A DNA stretch of 64,000 bases from Tanypteryx hageni (lineage: Eukaryota > Arthropoda > Insecta > Odonata > Petaluridae): contig CM054112.1 of the NCBI GenBank assembly GCA_028673005.1, forward strand, positions 23,239,624-23,303,623, in the 5' to 3' direction. This document shows, piece after piece, positions 11,930 to 22,989 of this stretch. Both the position numbers and the translations under genes were made by a program. Below the pieces are notes generated by a model, which worked only from the letters and a program-made list of their open reading frames with translations, was not told where the DNA came from and did no database searches. Each line of letters begins with the position of its first letter. The stretch's first letter is position 1.

Positions 11930-12538
11930 CCCTAGATTACTAAACATTTGTCTGGCAGACGACGAGCAAAACTAATATACTCCCTCTACTCCATATTTTC
12001 GAGTTCTAGGTTTGGCTTTTTTTATATCCTCATTTTAGCATGTGTTCTTATAGTGTGACTGATTACACAAGGGATTGATTATTTGCTTTGATATTATGCT
12101 AGGCAACTGAGGTCCCCTTACAGACGAATGGTTAGCCTTAAAGTTACTTGTTGACCCTAAAATTATGTCGTACTCTTAAGTCGATGATCGCTAATGTTCT
12201 GCAAATAGAGATGCCGCAGGAGATCCAGATTAAGGGTGAACTGAGTAAACGTTCGATGTGTATTTTGTCCATCTATGAAGAGGAGAATTACAAGATTTCA
12301 CTGAAGTCCATGTTCACGTGCTATTTATGGGGAACATATTGGAAACGTGTTTGGAATGCCGTGATAAAATACAGTTATGTATGTTTAGCTGTACCAGAGA
12401 GTGTTGAAGTATTGTTAAGTATTTTAAAAATTTAAGTGTCTCTCTTTATTCTTTTATTTTAAATATAGAAGTATGACGTAGTCTGTTAGACGAACGGTTA
12501 GTAATCCCGTTTATCAAACGAAGCTTAGTAATCTAGGG
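11930..12538 (+). mobile_element. piggyBac-type deletion derivative, copy A
   Basis: Flanked on both sides by TTAA (11926-11929 and 12539-12542), the piggyBac target duplication. The ends are inverted repeats: CCCTAGATTACTAA on the left and its complement on the right. Inside these is a second inverted motif around GTCTGGCAGAC / GTCTGTTAGAC. The interior carries a fossil of the cysteine-rich C-terminus of a piggyBac transposase, recognisable mainly by comparison with copy B (60021-60616); it starts near the codons for MPQEIQ at about 12210. The catalytic DDE part is absent, so the element could only have moved with a transposase supplied elsewhere. A 95-codon open frame here (12148-12435) crosses the fossil but is out of register in places. 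Confidence 0.85.
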
Positions 12539-12542
12539 TTAA

Positions 12543-13329
12543 CTAGAGCCCCGACATAAATCAGAGAAGTATGGATGACGTTGCCAAACCACGCACAAGA
12601 AGGACCAAAGAGAAAGGCAGCGATAGCGGTTGTGTGCGTTGTGGCAACTGTGCTGCTCAGTATTTGGCTGGAGCATTTTTTTTTTTAACTCTTAATTTTT
12701 CTCGGTTAAGATTAAGTAAGACTTCCTTTAATAGCTACGCTTTGCCAAGGCATCTGACACAGACTAGATCGGAGGTATTAGGTACTGTCCTGATGATAAA
12801 ATACGCGAGATTGAGCAATATCGAGTCGCGTTTATTCTACGAGGATCAGGGATCATACTATGAGAGTCAAACTACCAAGCGAAAAGCAATAGAGACATTT
12901 TGATGTATTCCAGTCCTTGATAACCACCAGCTGGTGGATTGAAGTTGCAAATAAAAATCATTCTTTATTGGGACTCGACCTAGCACATTCTGCAGTTAGA
13001 ACGCACCATACAGAACTTCAGGGAAGTAGAAGAATATTAAAAAACTCCATTGAACGACGATTAATTAAAAATACGTCTAAGAAAAATGCATCATAAGAAA
13101 CACACATATTTAATCTCATATAAAGGCGTGAAAGAGGAGGGGTCAAAGTGAGGCGGTGAAGCGGTTACGAAAGGTCAAGGAAGTTCGTCGAAGTTGAGGA
13201 TAGGACAGAGGACAGCAGAATGCATGAATAGACGGATATGTTTGTCGCACTGATGATTAAAGTGGCACCACTGGGTTCCTCTTCTCACCCCAAGTGGGTT
13301 CGCTATCCCCTTGACTTTTCAACCGTTAA
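12543..13329. other. Spacer, no recognised feature
   Basis: Unique sequence. The 110-codon frame at 12571-12903 has a CVRCGNCAAQY segment that superficially resembles a zinc knuckle but no second half, so I do not call it a gene. A short stretch near 13138-13185 contains two AGGTCA-like half-sites. Confidence 0.35.
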
Positions 13330-13930
13330 TTTCTCTCAGGATTCGCTTCCTCTCCACTCCACTTCTCTCTGTCTTTATTTTAATCGAATCTTTCTTTTTA
13401 TTCTTCTTTTCTCCTCCAGTTTGTCTCTATGCTGTCCTCTTTGTTCATTACCTCACTTAACTTATTATAACCCCTCTTTCTCTCCTCATTTACTTCCGTT
13501 TATCAGTTTTGACTCTTCCCACTTCAGACCTTCCTCAGTCTCTCTCCCTTCCCTTTTTTTCCTCGAATTCTCTCTTCTTGCCTCTCCTTCTCCCTCCTCC
13601 CCCTCTTCCTCCCTCCTACTACTCCCTTCCTTCTCCTCCTCCATCCCTCCTTCCTACTCGTCCCTCCTCCTCTCTCCTCCCTCCCTCCTCCGTCCTCCTT
13701 CCTTCCTTCCTCCCTCCCTCCTTCCTCCCTCCCTCCCTCCTCCCTCCCTCCTCCCTCCCTCCTCCCTCCTACTACTCCCTTCTTTCTCCTCCTCCCTCCC
13801 TCCTTCCTACTCGCCCTTCCTCCTCACTCCTCCATCCCCCCTCCTCCGTCCTTCTTCCTTCCTCCCTCCCTCCTTCTTTCCTCCCTCCCTCCCTCCTTCC
13901 TCCCTCCCTCCCTCCTTCTTCGTGCTTATT
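13330..13930. repeat. Polypyrimidine tract with a 153-bp tandem duplication
   Basis: Nearly all C and T. A segment beginning CCTACTACTCCC at 13615 recurs beginning at 13768, a shift of 153 bases; landmark CTCCGTCCT repeats with about the same shift (near 13688 and 13842). The overlapping 278- and 173-codon open frames (Ser/Leu/Pro-rich) are translations of this tract, and having two long frames at once shows that they are not coding. Confidence 0.85.
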
Positions 13931-14233
13931 GCATTTTTCTTCTCGATGCGAGGGAATGAGAAAGACCTTCCCCCCGTTTCGGACACTAAATCATTCTCTC
14001 TACGACACCGGAGACACGCACGATATCTAAAGAAGGGTCGTTTGCAGTTTGAGAGAATGAGAGAGAGAAAGTGAGAGAGAGAGTCGCACTGTTGAGACAG
14101 GGACGAGGCAATATTGCGCGCGCAATAGCACAAAGTCGCAGTACGAGGTCGGCGTAAATTATTCTCGATGTGGAAGAATTCTTCTCGAGTTTTCGAGGGC
14201 GCGTGGGAAAAGACTGTTCTTGAGTCGGAAATG
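13931..14233. other. Mixed CpG-containing spacer with short GA run
   Basis: Moderate GC with a GA repeat at about 14051-14083 and GCGCGC near 14117. Nothing coding is recognised. Confidence 0.4.
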
Positions 14234-14235
14234 TA

Positions 14236-17089
14236 GGAAAGGGTGGGGTTATTTGGATAATTTCAAATTTAATCAGGAATTACAGGTGGCCAAATACTTT
14301 TTTTAGAATTCCTTATTAATTTTTCATTGCATTATGGTGTTTTGAATAAAAAAAAATAATGCTACGTTTTAAACATCGTATTTATTTTAAAATACACCAC
14401 AGAATATACAATAATGAAAAACATTAGTTTTACAAATTTTGTGGGGCTATTTGGATCACATATTCTCTTGTGAAAAGGCACTGAAAATTAGTATTATAAA
14501 AGTTAGAAACTATATATACAGCGCATTACATTTTCTGATCATAGTCACTCGTACTAATTACGGATTAACCACATTTTCCACACTTAAATCGTTTATGTCC
14601 AGCAGCCCCTACACACAGCTCGTGGTACCAAGTTTTGCATGTTTCGCAGCTTATCCAGTCAACTTTTGTGAGAGATACATGATACATACGTGATTCCGCA
14701 GAAATCACACAGTACATCTTCATCTTCCGATGATTTGTATTAAGATTCTTCACTTGAACTGCTTGAGTCCATTAGTTTTCTTCGGTCTCATGTTTTCTTA
14801 CTTTTCTTGGCGATCACTAGATCTTTTGATTTATTTCTAAGTTTTTTAACCTTTGTTCATTTCTCTAAATGTAACTCTCTCTTTACTCTTGTTTTCAATT
14901 TTCCAGGAGATGTCAAATGACAGGCAGAATGCTATGTCTTGTTGGCTTTTTTATTTGGATTGACTTTGATAGGGGTAGGTAAAACAACTGAGAAGTTTGT
15001 TCCAGACCTTGTGAGAACTTGATTAGTTTAAAGATGAGAGTTATTTAATTCAGCATTTTGGCTTAGGGTAAGAGGCATTTCGTTTGATGAATCTGTAGTT
15101 ATATTTGATGGTCCGGCAGATGAATTTCATGGTCGTCTATTTGTATTTGAAGATCGGGGTTTCTCACATGACTGTCCGGGATTTACACTTTATGGTTCAG
15201 GAGGTTCATTATAAAGAATAAGGGTTACATCGGAATATTCACAGTCTAAAATAGTCGTTCTCAGCTCACGAGGCAGAGGAAAAGGTGTGTGATGGCAGGA
15301 CTTTCTGTTCAGGAATCTTGTTTGAGTTGAAAGGATAAATTACGGTGCATTCAAATCCTTTTACTGGCTTTCCTACGGTGGCAACCTTAATCCAGGCTCT
15401 ATTAAAAATAACCTCAAATATAAATTTTGTTATTTAACTTGTTGGATTACTGTGAAGAAAGAAAGTGGCCTCTTGGTGGTAAAATGCTTTTAGAGGTTTA
15501 AACAGTCCTGCTAAAACGCTGCAAAACGTGAGTGGTGTGAGGTGGTAGGCATACTTGCTAAATCTGACGTTCTAGGCAATAATCAAGACATTAGAGAGAA
15601 TGGTGGGTTATATGACCAACTAAAATAACAAACTCCTGCCTTGAACAAAAATTTTATAAATGTTGAAGCTAAATCAAAAACAGATCTTCATTGATGTAAC
15701 CTGTTTTGGACATTAGAACCGTGGTACCGGGAGGAATTTCTTGTTTGAAATTTTCTCGCATTCTTTGCCTTTTAAAAATTCCCAAAGGAGAATGAATACT
15801 CCGCTAGCATGCAACAACAGTTACATTTTCTTCCCTTTCTAAATTTGTCATGGAAACATCTCTTTTAGCCCTTTCACTAACAACTTTTGAAGGCTTGTTG
15901 TTCATAGGAAATCCACTCTCATCCACATTGTAAATGCATTGATGTTGGATCTTGTAAGCCAAACTCAACTGTAATTTGTTTTAAAAATTCATAAAAATTG
16001 TCAACTGCGTGCTTATTCATCTCCATGTCCCGTGTAATTGAAAACCCTTTCGGTTTTTGCAATTAAATATCTTTGTGCCGAATCATAAAAGAAATGAACT
16101 ACTCATTGCCTGCCTCCTTTATTTCATCGCCCCAAGGAACTTTAATTTTATTTATTTTAGCCTTACGCTAAACTGCTTTTTGTACACTTGTTGACGTATG
16201 GCCAAAACCATGGTTACTCAAAGATTTTAGTCTTTATACGAGGTCTCTTTCTTGTTCAAATGAAAAAATTGTTGGATGGCCTATAGGCTTGGGCTTAAAA
16301 ATCGTTTGATAAACTTCCTCCCTTGCAATTTTTTTATTGTATGTAGCACCCTGGACTCGTCCCTAAAGAGTTATAAATGGAATTTTGAAATGATCTGCAG
16401 CTCCATGTATAATACGTATCTTCCTTCTTCCACTACAAATAAGCTTCCTTCCGCTTATATTTTCTCACCATCAGAAAAATGAAACGCAAATTGGAGGGTA
16501 ATTAAAACTTAATTTTTAGTGTGTTTCTATATTTTTGCAACATAGATGTATTTCACTTCTATGTATACTAAAAAATTATCCCGCAAACATTCTTACATTT
16601 ACGAACCTCTAGACCTATTGGGTACTATTGCAAGTGCAATGGATTGACCGGTCCAAATAGCCCCCCTAAAATTGATTCAAATAACCCCACTTGTGTCGAC
16701 TTCAGACAAAAGGAAGTAATCCTGTAGTTACGAACACAATGCGCTATTTTTACCATAGAACAGCGCAGAAGGTAGTAACGCTGTAAGTGAGACAGAAATA
16801 AAGAACAAGGCGAGAATAATGTTAATACTAGACCTTAAATTCTAAGGCTGTGATGTTACATACCGTTAAAAAAAGAGCCAGTAACCACTTACCTCGATCC
16901 CTTTAATTGCGTTTTGATGGCATGTACAGATGTAGAACTAAATAAATTCACTTAAAGAGCATAAACAACCATATTATACAATCGTTCACTAGCAAATCAC
17001 TACCGGAATGCGCAAGACATTATGCGCAGTAGGTCAAATGCCTATTTTGATCCAAATAGCTCCATTATCCAAATAACACCACCCTACCC
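14236..17089 (-). mobile_element. Nearly full-length pogo-type DNA transposon (inactive)
   Basis: The 2.85-kb element is bounded by TA (14234-14235 and 17090-17091). Its terminal inverted repeats share GGGTGGGGTTATTTGGATAA on the left against GGGTGGTGTTATTTGGATAA on the right, offset by a few terminal G/A bases. A further ATCCAAATAG-type repeat lies just inside the right end (about 17051-17060). It carries one transposase gene on the minus strand, described separately, with about 0.3 kb of non-coding DNA on its 3' side and 0.6 kb on its 5' side. The TA duplication and the DDE_1-type gene place it in the pogo branch of Tc1/mariner. Confidence 0.85.
14565..16471 (-). pseudogene. Pogo-type transposase with pipsqueak HTH, DDE core and C-terminal Cys/His finger, broken
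   Basis: Read on the minus strand, the ATG at 16469-16471 starts MVRKYKRKEAY. Next comes a pipsqueak-type helix-turn-helix (GAADHFKIPFITL, TYNKKIAREE), then GHPTIFSFEQERDLV and QKPKGFSITRDMEMNKHAVD, the usual segment before the core. IYNVDESGFPMNNKPSKVVS follows and holds the first catalytic Asp (codon at 15921-15923). The second catalytic block should read LDGH; here it is LVGH, with the Asp codon changed to Val at 15618-15620. It is followed by the well-preserved CLPPHTTHVLQ. The C-terminus is a PHD-like finger (ISCETCKTWYHELCVG, then FKCGKCG) with the stop at 14565-14567. At least several stops and frameshifts interrupt the frame. The total length of about 635 codons fits a complete family member, so the gene decayed in place rather than by deletion. 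Confidence 0.85.
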
Positions 17090-17091
17090 TA

Positions 17092-17900
17092 ATATTTCAA
17101 TCGTGCGTAAATGCAGATTGGTTGATCTGTTGGATACTTGCGTTTCGCGATAACTGTTGGCGAAGGCTTCTATGCATTGTTGAAATGGATGCCATTTTCT
17201 AAAGAAAGGGGATATCTACGATTTCATGCCTCGAACGGGGGGACAGGAATCGAAAGTTTTTCGTGAAAATTGCAAGAAACGTCAACCGACTGTCGATATT
17301 TGAGTAAATTAGCAGTCAATCGTTACTCATTGTGACGTACAGGAAAGTCATAAAATTACTTAAGTGCCATCTTTGAGTCAAATTCGAAAAAAATACGTCA
17401 TCTAGGGCCATTTTGAAATATTCTCAGAAGATATCTCAGGATGTGTAAATTTTATGCGAGTAGTCCTTAGCTACGATATAATTTTTTAAGAAAAAGGTTC
17501 TTCACCACTTACTTCACCCTACTCAATAATCCATTTAGTCAGTTATTCCAATTTTTCAAAATGAGTTTTTGGGATTTAATTGAGGCTTAATTATGTATGG
17601 GGTAGATATAAACCCGCATGATTCAACGCAATCGGCAGATTTTTGGTAGAATAACATCGACACTGAGCGAATAAACTTAAACGCAAAAAATATAGCTTTG
17701 TATGAATAATTCCAAACTTCGAAGACCTCAGTCTTTAGCGGATCTTTCAAGAGATAATGGCTGTAGACAGAAAAAGAAGGCGAGCGGTGGAAAACTAGCA
17801 AAGGGTCTCGGCTTATATCCGCGTCTACCAGATCCGGCAGACACACCCAATCTTGCCTCAAGCATAAAAAGTCTTAGGGATTCTTCAGACAATAACCGTC
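17092..17900. other. Spacer, no recognised feature
   Basis: Unique AT-rich to mixed sequence. The 101-codon minus frame and 177-codon plus frame around 17556-18235 overlap each other and have no motifs. Confidence 0.4.
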
Positions 17901-17929
17901 ATCTCCTCAACCATTTCCCACGGGACTCT

Positions 17930-18860
17930 TTACCCGCGCGCCATTCTCTCCTTCCCCCTACCTCCCCTCCCCTACCACCCCTTACCTTCCCCTCTGCCCC
18001 AAATTTCCTCTCCTTTTCGCGCCCCCTCCAAAACCACACCCATACCGAAAAAAACCAAAAAACCTCTTGTAACTCCCTTTTAATTTTTTGCCCCTTCGGG
18101 GTCATAGTCCTATTGTCTATGTCCGCCCCGTGTGCTGCCCTCTCTCTCGTTTGGACAGCCCCTGCGGAAAGGGGAGAGTCTCATCATCCGCACACCGATG
18201 GGGCAGCGGGGCGATGGGCAAAAGAAGGGATTTGAATGAACGAGGTCCTTTTATGTCCTTAAAGAGTAACCCTTTCACTCAACCACCTCAGACAGAAAGG
18301 TAAGAGGGAGGAAGGGTCACATCCCCTCACACCGACACTCTTAATTCATAGATTTTTTTTGTCTTTAGGGAAGGCATTGCTGAGGGACAGGATATGGGTC
18401 GGAGGAAGGCATATCCCCACGCCCTCCGCCTCAATGCAGACGACCACACCCCTTATCAGGAAGGGCAGCGGCTGAAGCGGCAACTACCGCCCCGTCGGAG
18501 GGGCAGCGGAACCGGGGAGGAGGGGGTGAGAGGGCGGCGGCTGGAGAATGGGGTGGGGGTGTGTGTGAGGTTGGGGGAAGGAGAGGGCGAGTCTCAGGGT
18601 GCGAATGGAAACGGCGGGCCATCGTCGGGCGGAAGGGGATTGAGAAGGCCTCCGATTACGTGGACCACGTGTTAACTTTCCTCGGCCGAGGGCTCTCGCA
18701 TGGCTGCCGCCGCAATTCTCGGGCTTACCTCGAGGAGAATATTCGTACGTATGTTTTATCGCTTTCCGATCACGCTCTGCAGTGCAAAAGTGGTCCAAGT
18801 TCATCCGTTTGGGGAACAAGCACTTGTTTACGCAAGTTTTCCTAAGTTTGCGGTCGATCT
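17930..18860. promoter_or_regulatory. GC-rich, CpG-containing block (possible promoter island)
   Basis: Starts with a pyrimidine-rich stretch (about 17930-18060) and becomes strongly GC- and CpG-rich from about 18390 to 18740, with AT-rich flanks. Several short open frames run through it in different directions, as expected of GC-rich DNA. The block ends at the candidate exon described at 18700. I see no convincing TATA box. Composition and the downstream ATG are the only reasons to suspect a promoter. Confidence 0.25.
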
Positions 18861-18870
18861 GCGGCGATAA
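18700..18870 (+). other. Possible first coding exon with a mitochondrial-type N-terminus
   Basis: An ATG at 18700-18702 in a good initiation context (CTCGCATGGC) opens a 56-codon frame beginning MAAAAILGLTSRRIFVRMF. The first ~35 residues have many Arg and no Asp or Glu, like a mitochondrial targeting sequence. Two overlapping splice-donor-like sequences, GTACGT (from 18745) and GTATGT (from 18749), would end the exon after about 15 codons. The frame stops at 18868-18870. The reading is plausible for the first exon of a nuclear gene for a mitochondrial protein, but no second exon is recognised in the window and chance cannot be excluded. Confidence 0.2.
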
Positions 18871-20150
18871 TAACTCGGAGATTTTTTTTGCTTTTTGCCT
18901 CGATACGGAGTTTTTATTCTAATGCGTGCTCAATTGTTTGACAGGTTAGTTTTTCGTATATATTCATTCGATGTTTTTTCCATAATGCACTGCTGATGCT
19001 CTTTGTTAACCCCTCGTTTGCCCAACTGTGCATTGTAACCATTTCAGTTGTAATTATTATTGTTTTGCCTCAGCGCAACGGGTTCCCATTGTTTGTTAGA
19101 ACTTTATTTGCGACATCTATCCGAAACAGAAGATATCATGTGCCCTAGTTTCTTGGAATACCCGAAGGATAATTTCACCGAGTAGGTACTAGACGACGCA
19201 GGCTAAGAATTATCAACGTTATCAGAAAAGGTTTAGTTTACTCACTAGAAAGGAAAGATAACTTCACGTTCTGCAACTTCGATTTCAATTCACTCATTAC
19301 TATTTGGAGCAAACATTTTTCGTTTTTTCGCATTTAACCCAAGTTTTTATTCAGATCAAATTATTTTTTGCTACTTTTGTTTCTAAATTTACTGATCGCG
19401 CAAGAGTAACATATACTTTATCAACCGTTTTTTAGTGTTCTAAAGGAAATTAAGCCGAATCATGTATCAAAGTGTATTTTACATGGTATAAAATGCCCTA
19501 ATAACACACTAAAATCAGCGCATTTTATTACAGTTCCGAGCCACTTTTCGCAACATAGCGATAAACAGGCTATTATGATATGTTAACAGTGATACAAAAT
19601 CTCATGGATGTTTCATTATTTTTTCTCTAAACATTTCTGCAAACTCAAAATTTAAATGCGTATAGAGAGATAAAGACAGACAGAGGATATGAAACGGGGA
19701 AATACTCTGCAAGATCCAGATAATGGTTTCCCAGTATTTTAAAAGTTTTGCGTGTTGGTTGGTGAATTTTAAATATTCTGAATTATAGTAAAAATTGCTT
19801 TAACGCAGTGTTTAATGGTAAATATTCCTTCAGTTATACTTTGTGTGTTGAAAATGTGTTTTTTCTTACTTAAAAGCTTTTGCGATACTTTACGGAGTAA
19901 ATTAGGCTGAGAAGTTGAATATTAATTTAAAACTTGGCTGAAAACGTAATCAAAACAAAGAAAGTACATTATAGAATTGAATTTCTTTCTAAAAATTATG
20001 ACAGGTTTTGAGAAAAATCAGCAAATATGACAGTGGAATTTTTAAAAAGACTGAAATGAAGGCAAAAGTATCGTTTAATCTCTTTCAGGTCGACTTCTAT
20101 TGACTCTGAGAAGACACGTTGTGCCATATTCTCCCGTCCTCGGCCCCTTC
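18871..20150. other. AT-rich spacer, no recognised feature
   Basis: About 1.3 kb of AT-rich unique sequence. No open frame of interest, terminal repeat or RNA gene is visible. Confidence 0.5.
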
Positions 20151-20157
20151 TCTTTCC

Positions 20158-20226
20158 CACGCCCTTCGCCGCGATAAAATAAGCCATCTTCTGCGACTAG
20201 CATGCACGCCCCATGATAAAATAAGC
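20158..20226 (+). promoter_or_regulatory. Duplicated CACGCCC + GATAAAATAAGC module
   Basis: GATAAAATAAGC occurs twice, at 20173-20184 and 20215-20226, exactly 42 bases apart, and each copy is preceded by CACGCCC (20158-20164 and 20205-20211). The GATA core is a GATA-factor site and CACGCCC is a KLF/Sp-type site. Pairing of the two motifs in both copies suggests an enhancer or promoter element. A minus-strand 63-codon frame (19996-20187) begins within it (MAYFIAAKGVGKRRGRGREN); I found no reason to call it coding. Confidence 0.35.
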
Positions 20227-21900
20227 TTGCATTATCGATCCGTATGCTACTTTGTTAAAGATAGCTCCACTGCTGTACCGTAGGTATATTTTAAGTGGTA
20301 TTTATGTATGGAAGGGCAGTAGGCTTTAGGGTAAGTGCATATCTAGCAGTCACCCATTGAGTTAAGTCAAGATTAATAAAAAGACGCACCCTTCGGAATG
20401 CATTAAGAGTAAATGTTGCTAAGTATCTAAAAATTATCGCCATGACGATTTACAAATGAAAATTCTGAAACATCCGGTTTCCATCATACCCATGTTATAT
20501 CTCTCTGTCAGCTTCGTTTCGATAGCGACTCACCCACTATTTGGTAAGCAGGGGATTAGTTAATTCGAGCTGTTTGGAATCCTGATTACCATGCTAAGGT
20601 TGACCCTCAAGGAAAATGTACCGCTGAAATATTTTTTATGGTTTTTGATTGAATCCCACGGTTGCCCTGTCTGCCTTAGGGTCTAGGATGGAAACATTAC
20701 CCGCTTAGCTGAGCCTCCAGATTCTAGACGAAAGAAAATGGAGCCGCCCCGTTTTTTATCATCCCTTTCTTTAACCCTTCTGCTGAATTTTTTTTCGTTC
20801 ATCTTTCTTGAAACTTTCATCAAGGGTTTCTATACCTTATCCCGCCCCATAAAACCACAGTTAGTTACAACAAGACGCTTGGAAAAGCTATATGTAGGCA
20901 CGAGGTTGTCTATGAGTGTTCCGAAGCACTATCTCAAATATCTGTCTGTCTGTCTGTTCATTTCTCGCGGTCAATTTGGTCGCCTAATTCTAACCGATCA
21001 ACGATATTATAGTGATGGATATCACTAAAAGTATTGCCGCTATTTCTAGCAAGGGAACTTCTCATTAACACAAAAATCGTCTCAGTTTTTTTACTCCATC
21101 TGGTGACAAATATCATGACGCATAAGCATGGAAAAAATATTCCACGTCGTTTTTAAGACGAAATCTATAACTTCTCTTCCGCATTTCGTTAAATTGCTTA
21201 TTTGGTTCACGTCTTTTTCTCCCTATACCTCTCTTCCTGTTCTTCACTAAGTCATATTTTTCCTCCCAGTAACCTTATGCTCCACATCCCAACCAGCGTT
21301 GCCAAATCTTGGAACAAAATTCATCAAGGTAATTAAGGGAAATCGAAAAAGATTTCTGAAATTTCCCGTAGATGTGCGGATTCCAACTGTCATTTTATTT
21401 TTATGGTAAATTAAGCTATCTATGTGCAAAATTCAATTCGATGGATTTTAAAACGCTGATATTTTGATAAAAAGAGGTATGGCAATATAATGGCACTAGG
21501 GAACCAATAAAAATTAAAAACCAGCAGTTAGGTGATATGTAAGGCTCCAAAAATAGGTCGTAAATACATGTTACAGAATAAAAAGTTTCGAAGGTGTAAT
21601 TAGTAAAAATGTCCTCTGTGAATCTATTATTCCATTTAATCTTTTGCAAAGTTAGTTATATTAATAAAATCAAATCAGTAGATATTATTCAGAATTCGGC
21701 GTAGAAGCGACATCATTTAAGATTTTCTCTCTTAATCAAAATCTATCTATCTATATCTTTTTTGTTGAATTATTTGATTTCCAATATTTGACAAACAACA
21801 AATCTTACGTGGAATACGACTGTTTCTGTCTCATAGACAGGAGCATCATTCATTGTTTCAGTTTCATTATGAGGATCTTATAAGTAAATTAAATTTTTTA
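20227..21900. other. Spacer with a short (CTGT)n run
   Basis: Mostly AT-rich unique sequence. A tetranucleotide CTGT repeat lies at about 20941-20958. The short open frames show no motifs. Confidence 0.45.
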
Positions 21901-21929
21901 AATGGCAGTTTCAATATATCTCAATTGGC

Positions 21930-22620
21930 AACGCTGTGCCGCTCCCCTCCCCTCCACCCCCCTCCATTCCACTCCACCCCTCTCCACTCCACTCTACCCT
22001 CCCGTGTACTTCCACACCTTCCTCCCCTCCTTCTCCGCCTCATCCATCGCGAGTTCTTTCGAAACACACCTCCGCAAAGTGGAGCATTTGTGTGCAGACT
22101 CTCATCCCCTCCCACACCTACTCCTCTTCCTCGCAATTCTTACCTCGCCCCTCGCCTCCACATTTCCTCCCCCGTCCACCCACGCTCCCTCCATCTCTCT
22201 CTCCCTTACTAGCTCTTCCATGTTTTTCCTCCACTGCAGCCGGTGTTAAAGAAGGCGTGCCTACCGAAAAGCCCTTGCCTTCTCATTCGGTCTTCCCTGT
22301 AGCGCATTGGTTCAAGGAAGAATATCCTTAAAATTCTTCCCTCTACATGTAAACTGCGAATCCGTTCGGGTTATAAAGTTGGTGGAGTGACGGCACGCGA
22401 AACCTTCCATCCTTGTAGCATTCCTAATCTACTCCTATCTCTTCAATTTTTTCCCTTTGAAATCGACGAAAGGATTATATCTCTTTCTATTCCCACGACT
22501 TGACCTGCCTAGCACTTTCAGTCCTCCCTTCCCTTCTCCCCTACCCTTTTCCCATTTACCACTCGCTAACCCTCCCCCGTTTCGTCCCCTTCCTCTCTCT
22601 ATTCGAACTCTATTGCGCTA
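21930..22620. repeat. Pyrimidine-rich domain
   Basis: C/T-rich on the plus strand, densest at 21940-22060, 22100-22230 and 22500-22600, with TCCACTCC-type units at the start. The overlapping Pro/Ser/Leu-rich open frames are translations of the skew. Confidence 0.75.
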
Positions 22621-22679
22621 ACAGTCACACTCTTTATCACCAGAGTCGATTTTTTCCCCGAGTGACTTACTTGGAAAGA

Positions 22680-22915
22680 ATGAGGAGGAGGAGGAGAAGG
22701 GGACGGAGTGAGATATGCTCGGGAGAGGAGAGAGGAAGGAAGACTCGCCTAACACCTATTGCGAACTTAAAGGAGAGGAGGGTCGCAAATAAAACTGGGA
22801 TGCTCGAAGGAAGAGGGGGACGTGTAGAGGGAGTGAGGTGGGAAGGGGAGGGTAGGGGGGGGGGGAAGGGGAGGGTAGGGGGGGAGGTAGGGTAGGGTAG
22901 GGGGCTTAGATGTGA
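22680..22915 (+). repeat. Purine-rich tract ending in a G-run array
   Basis: A/G-rich on the plus strand, directly following the pyrimidine-rich domain, so the skew reverses. From about 22835 to 22904 it is dominated by runs of three or more G, ending in repeated GGGTA units (about 22888-22904). The tail of closely spaced GGG runs is a candidate G-quadruplex. Confidence 0.75.
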
Positions 22916-22956
22916 TAACGAAGTGGAAAAACACGCACCATGCAACGAGGTTAAAC

Positions 22957-22985
22957 CTCTCTCTCTCTCTTACACACACACACAC
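22957..22985. repeat. (CT)n / (CA)n microsatellite
   Basis: A CTCTCTCT run passes directly into an ACACACAC run. Confidence 0.85.
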
Positions 22986-22989
22986 GCAT

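Noticed and set aside
12571..12903. 110-codon frame with a Cys-x2-Cys-x2-Cys stretch
   Set aside because: The cysteines are not followed by the second half of any known finger, and the rest is featureless.
13238..14074. The longest open frame of the window, 278 codons, Ser/Leu/Pro-rich
   Set aside because: It is a translation of a polypyrimidine repeat. A second frame of 173 codons is open over the same bases, and neither has a domain.
14565..14753. Small independent zinc-finger gene
   Set aside because: The Cys/His finger is the C-terminus of the pogo-type transposase pseudogene; upstream sequence continues the same protein in broken frames.
20640..20735. tRNA or SINE suggested by GATTGAATCCC
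   Set aside because: B-box match is weak and the upstream region lacks an A box at the right distance.
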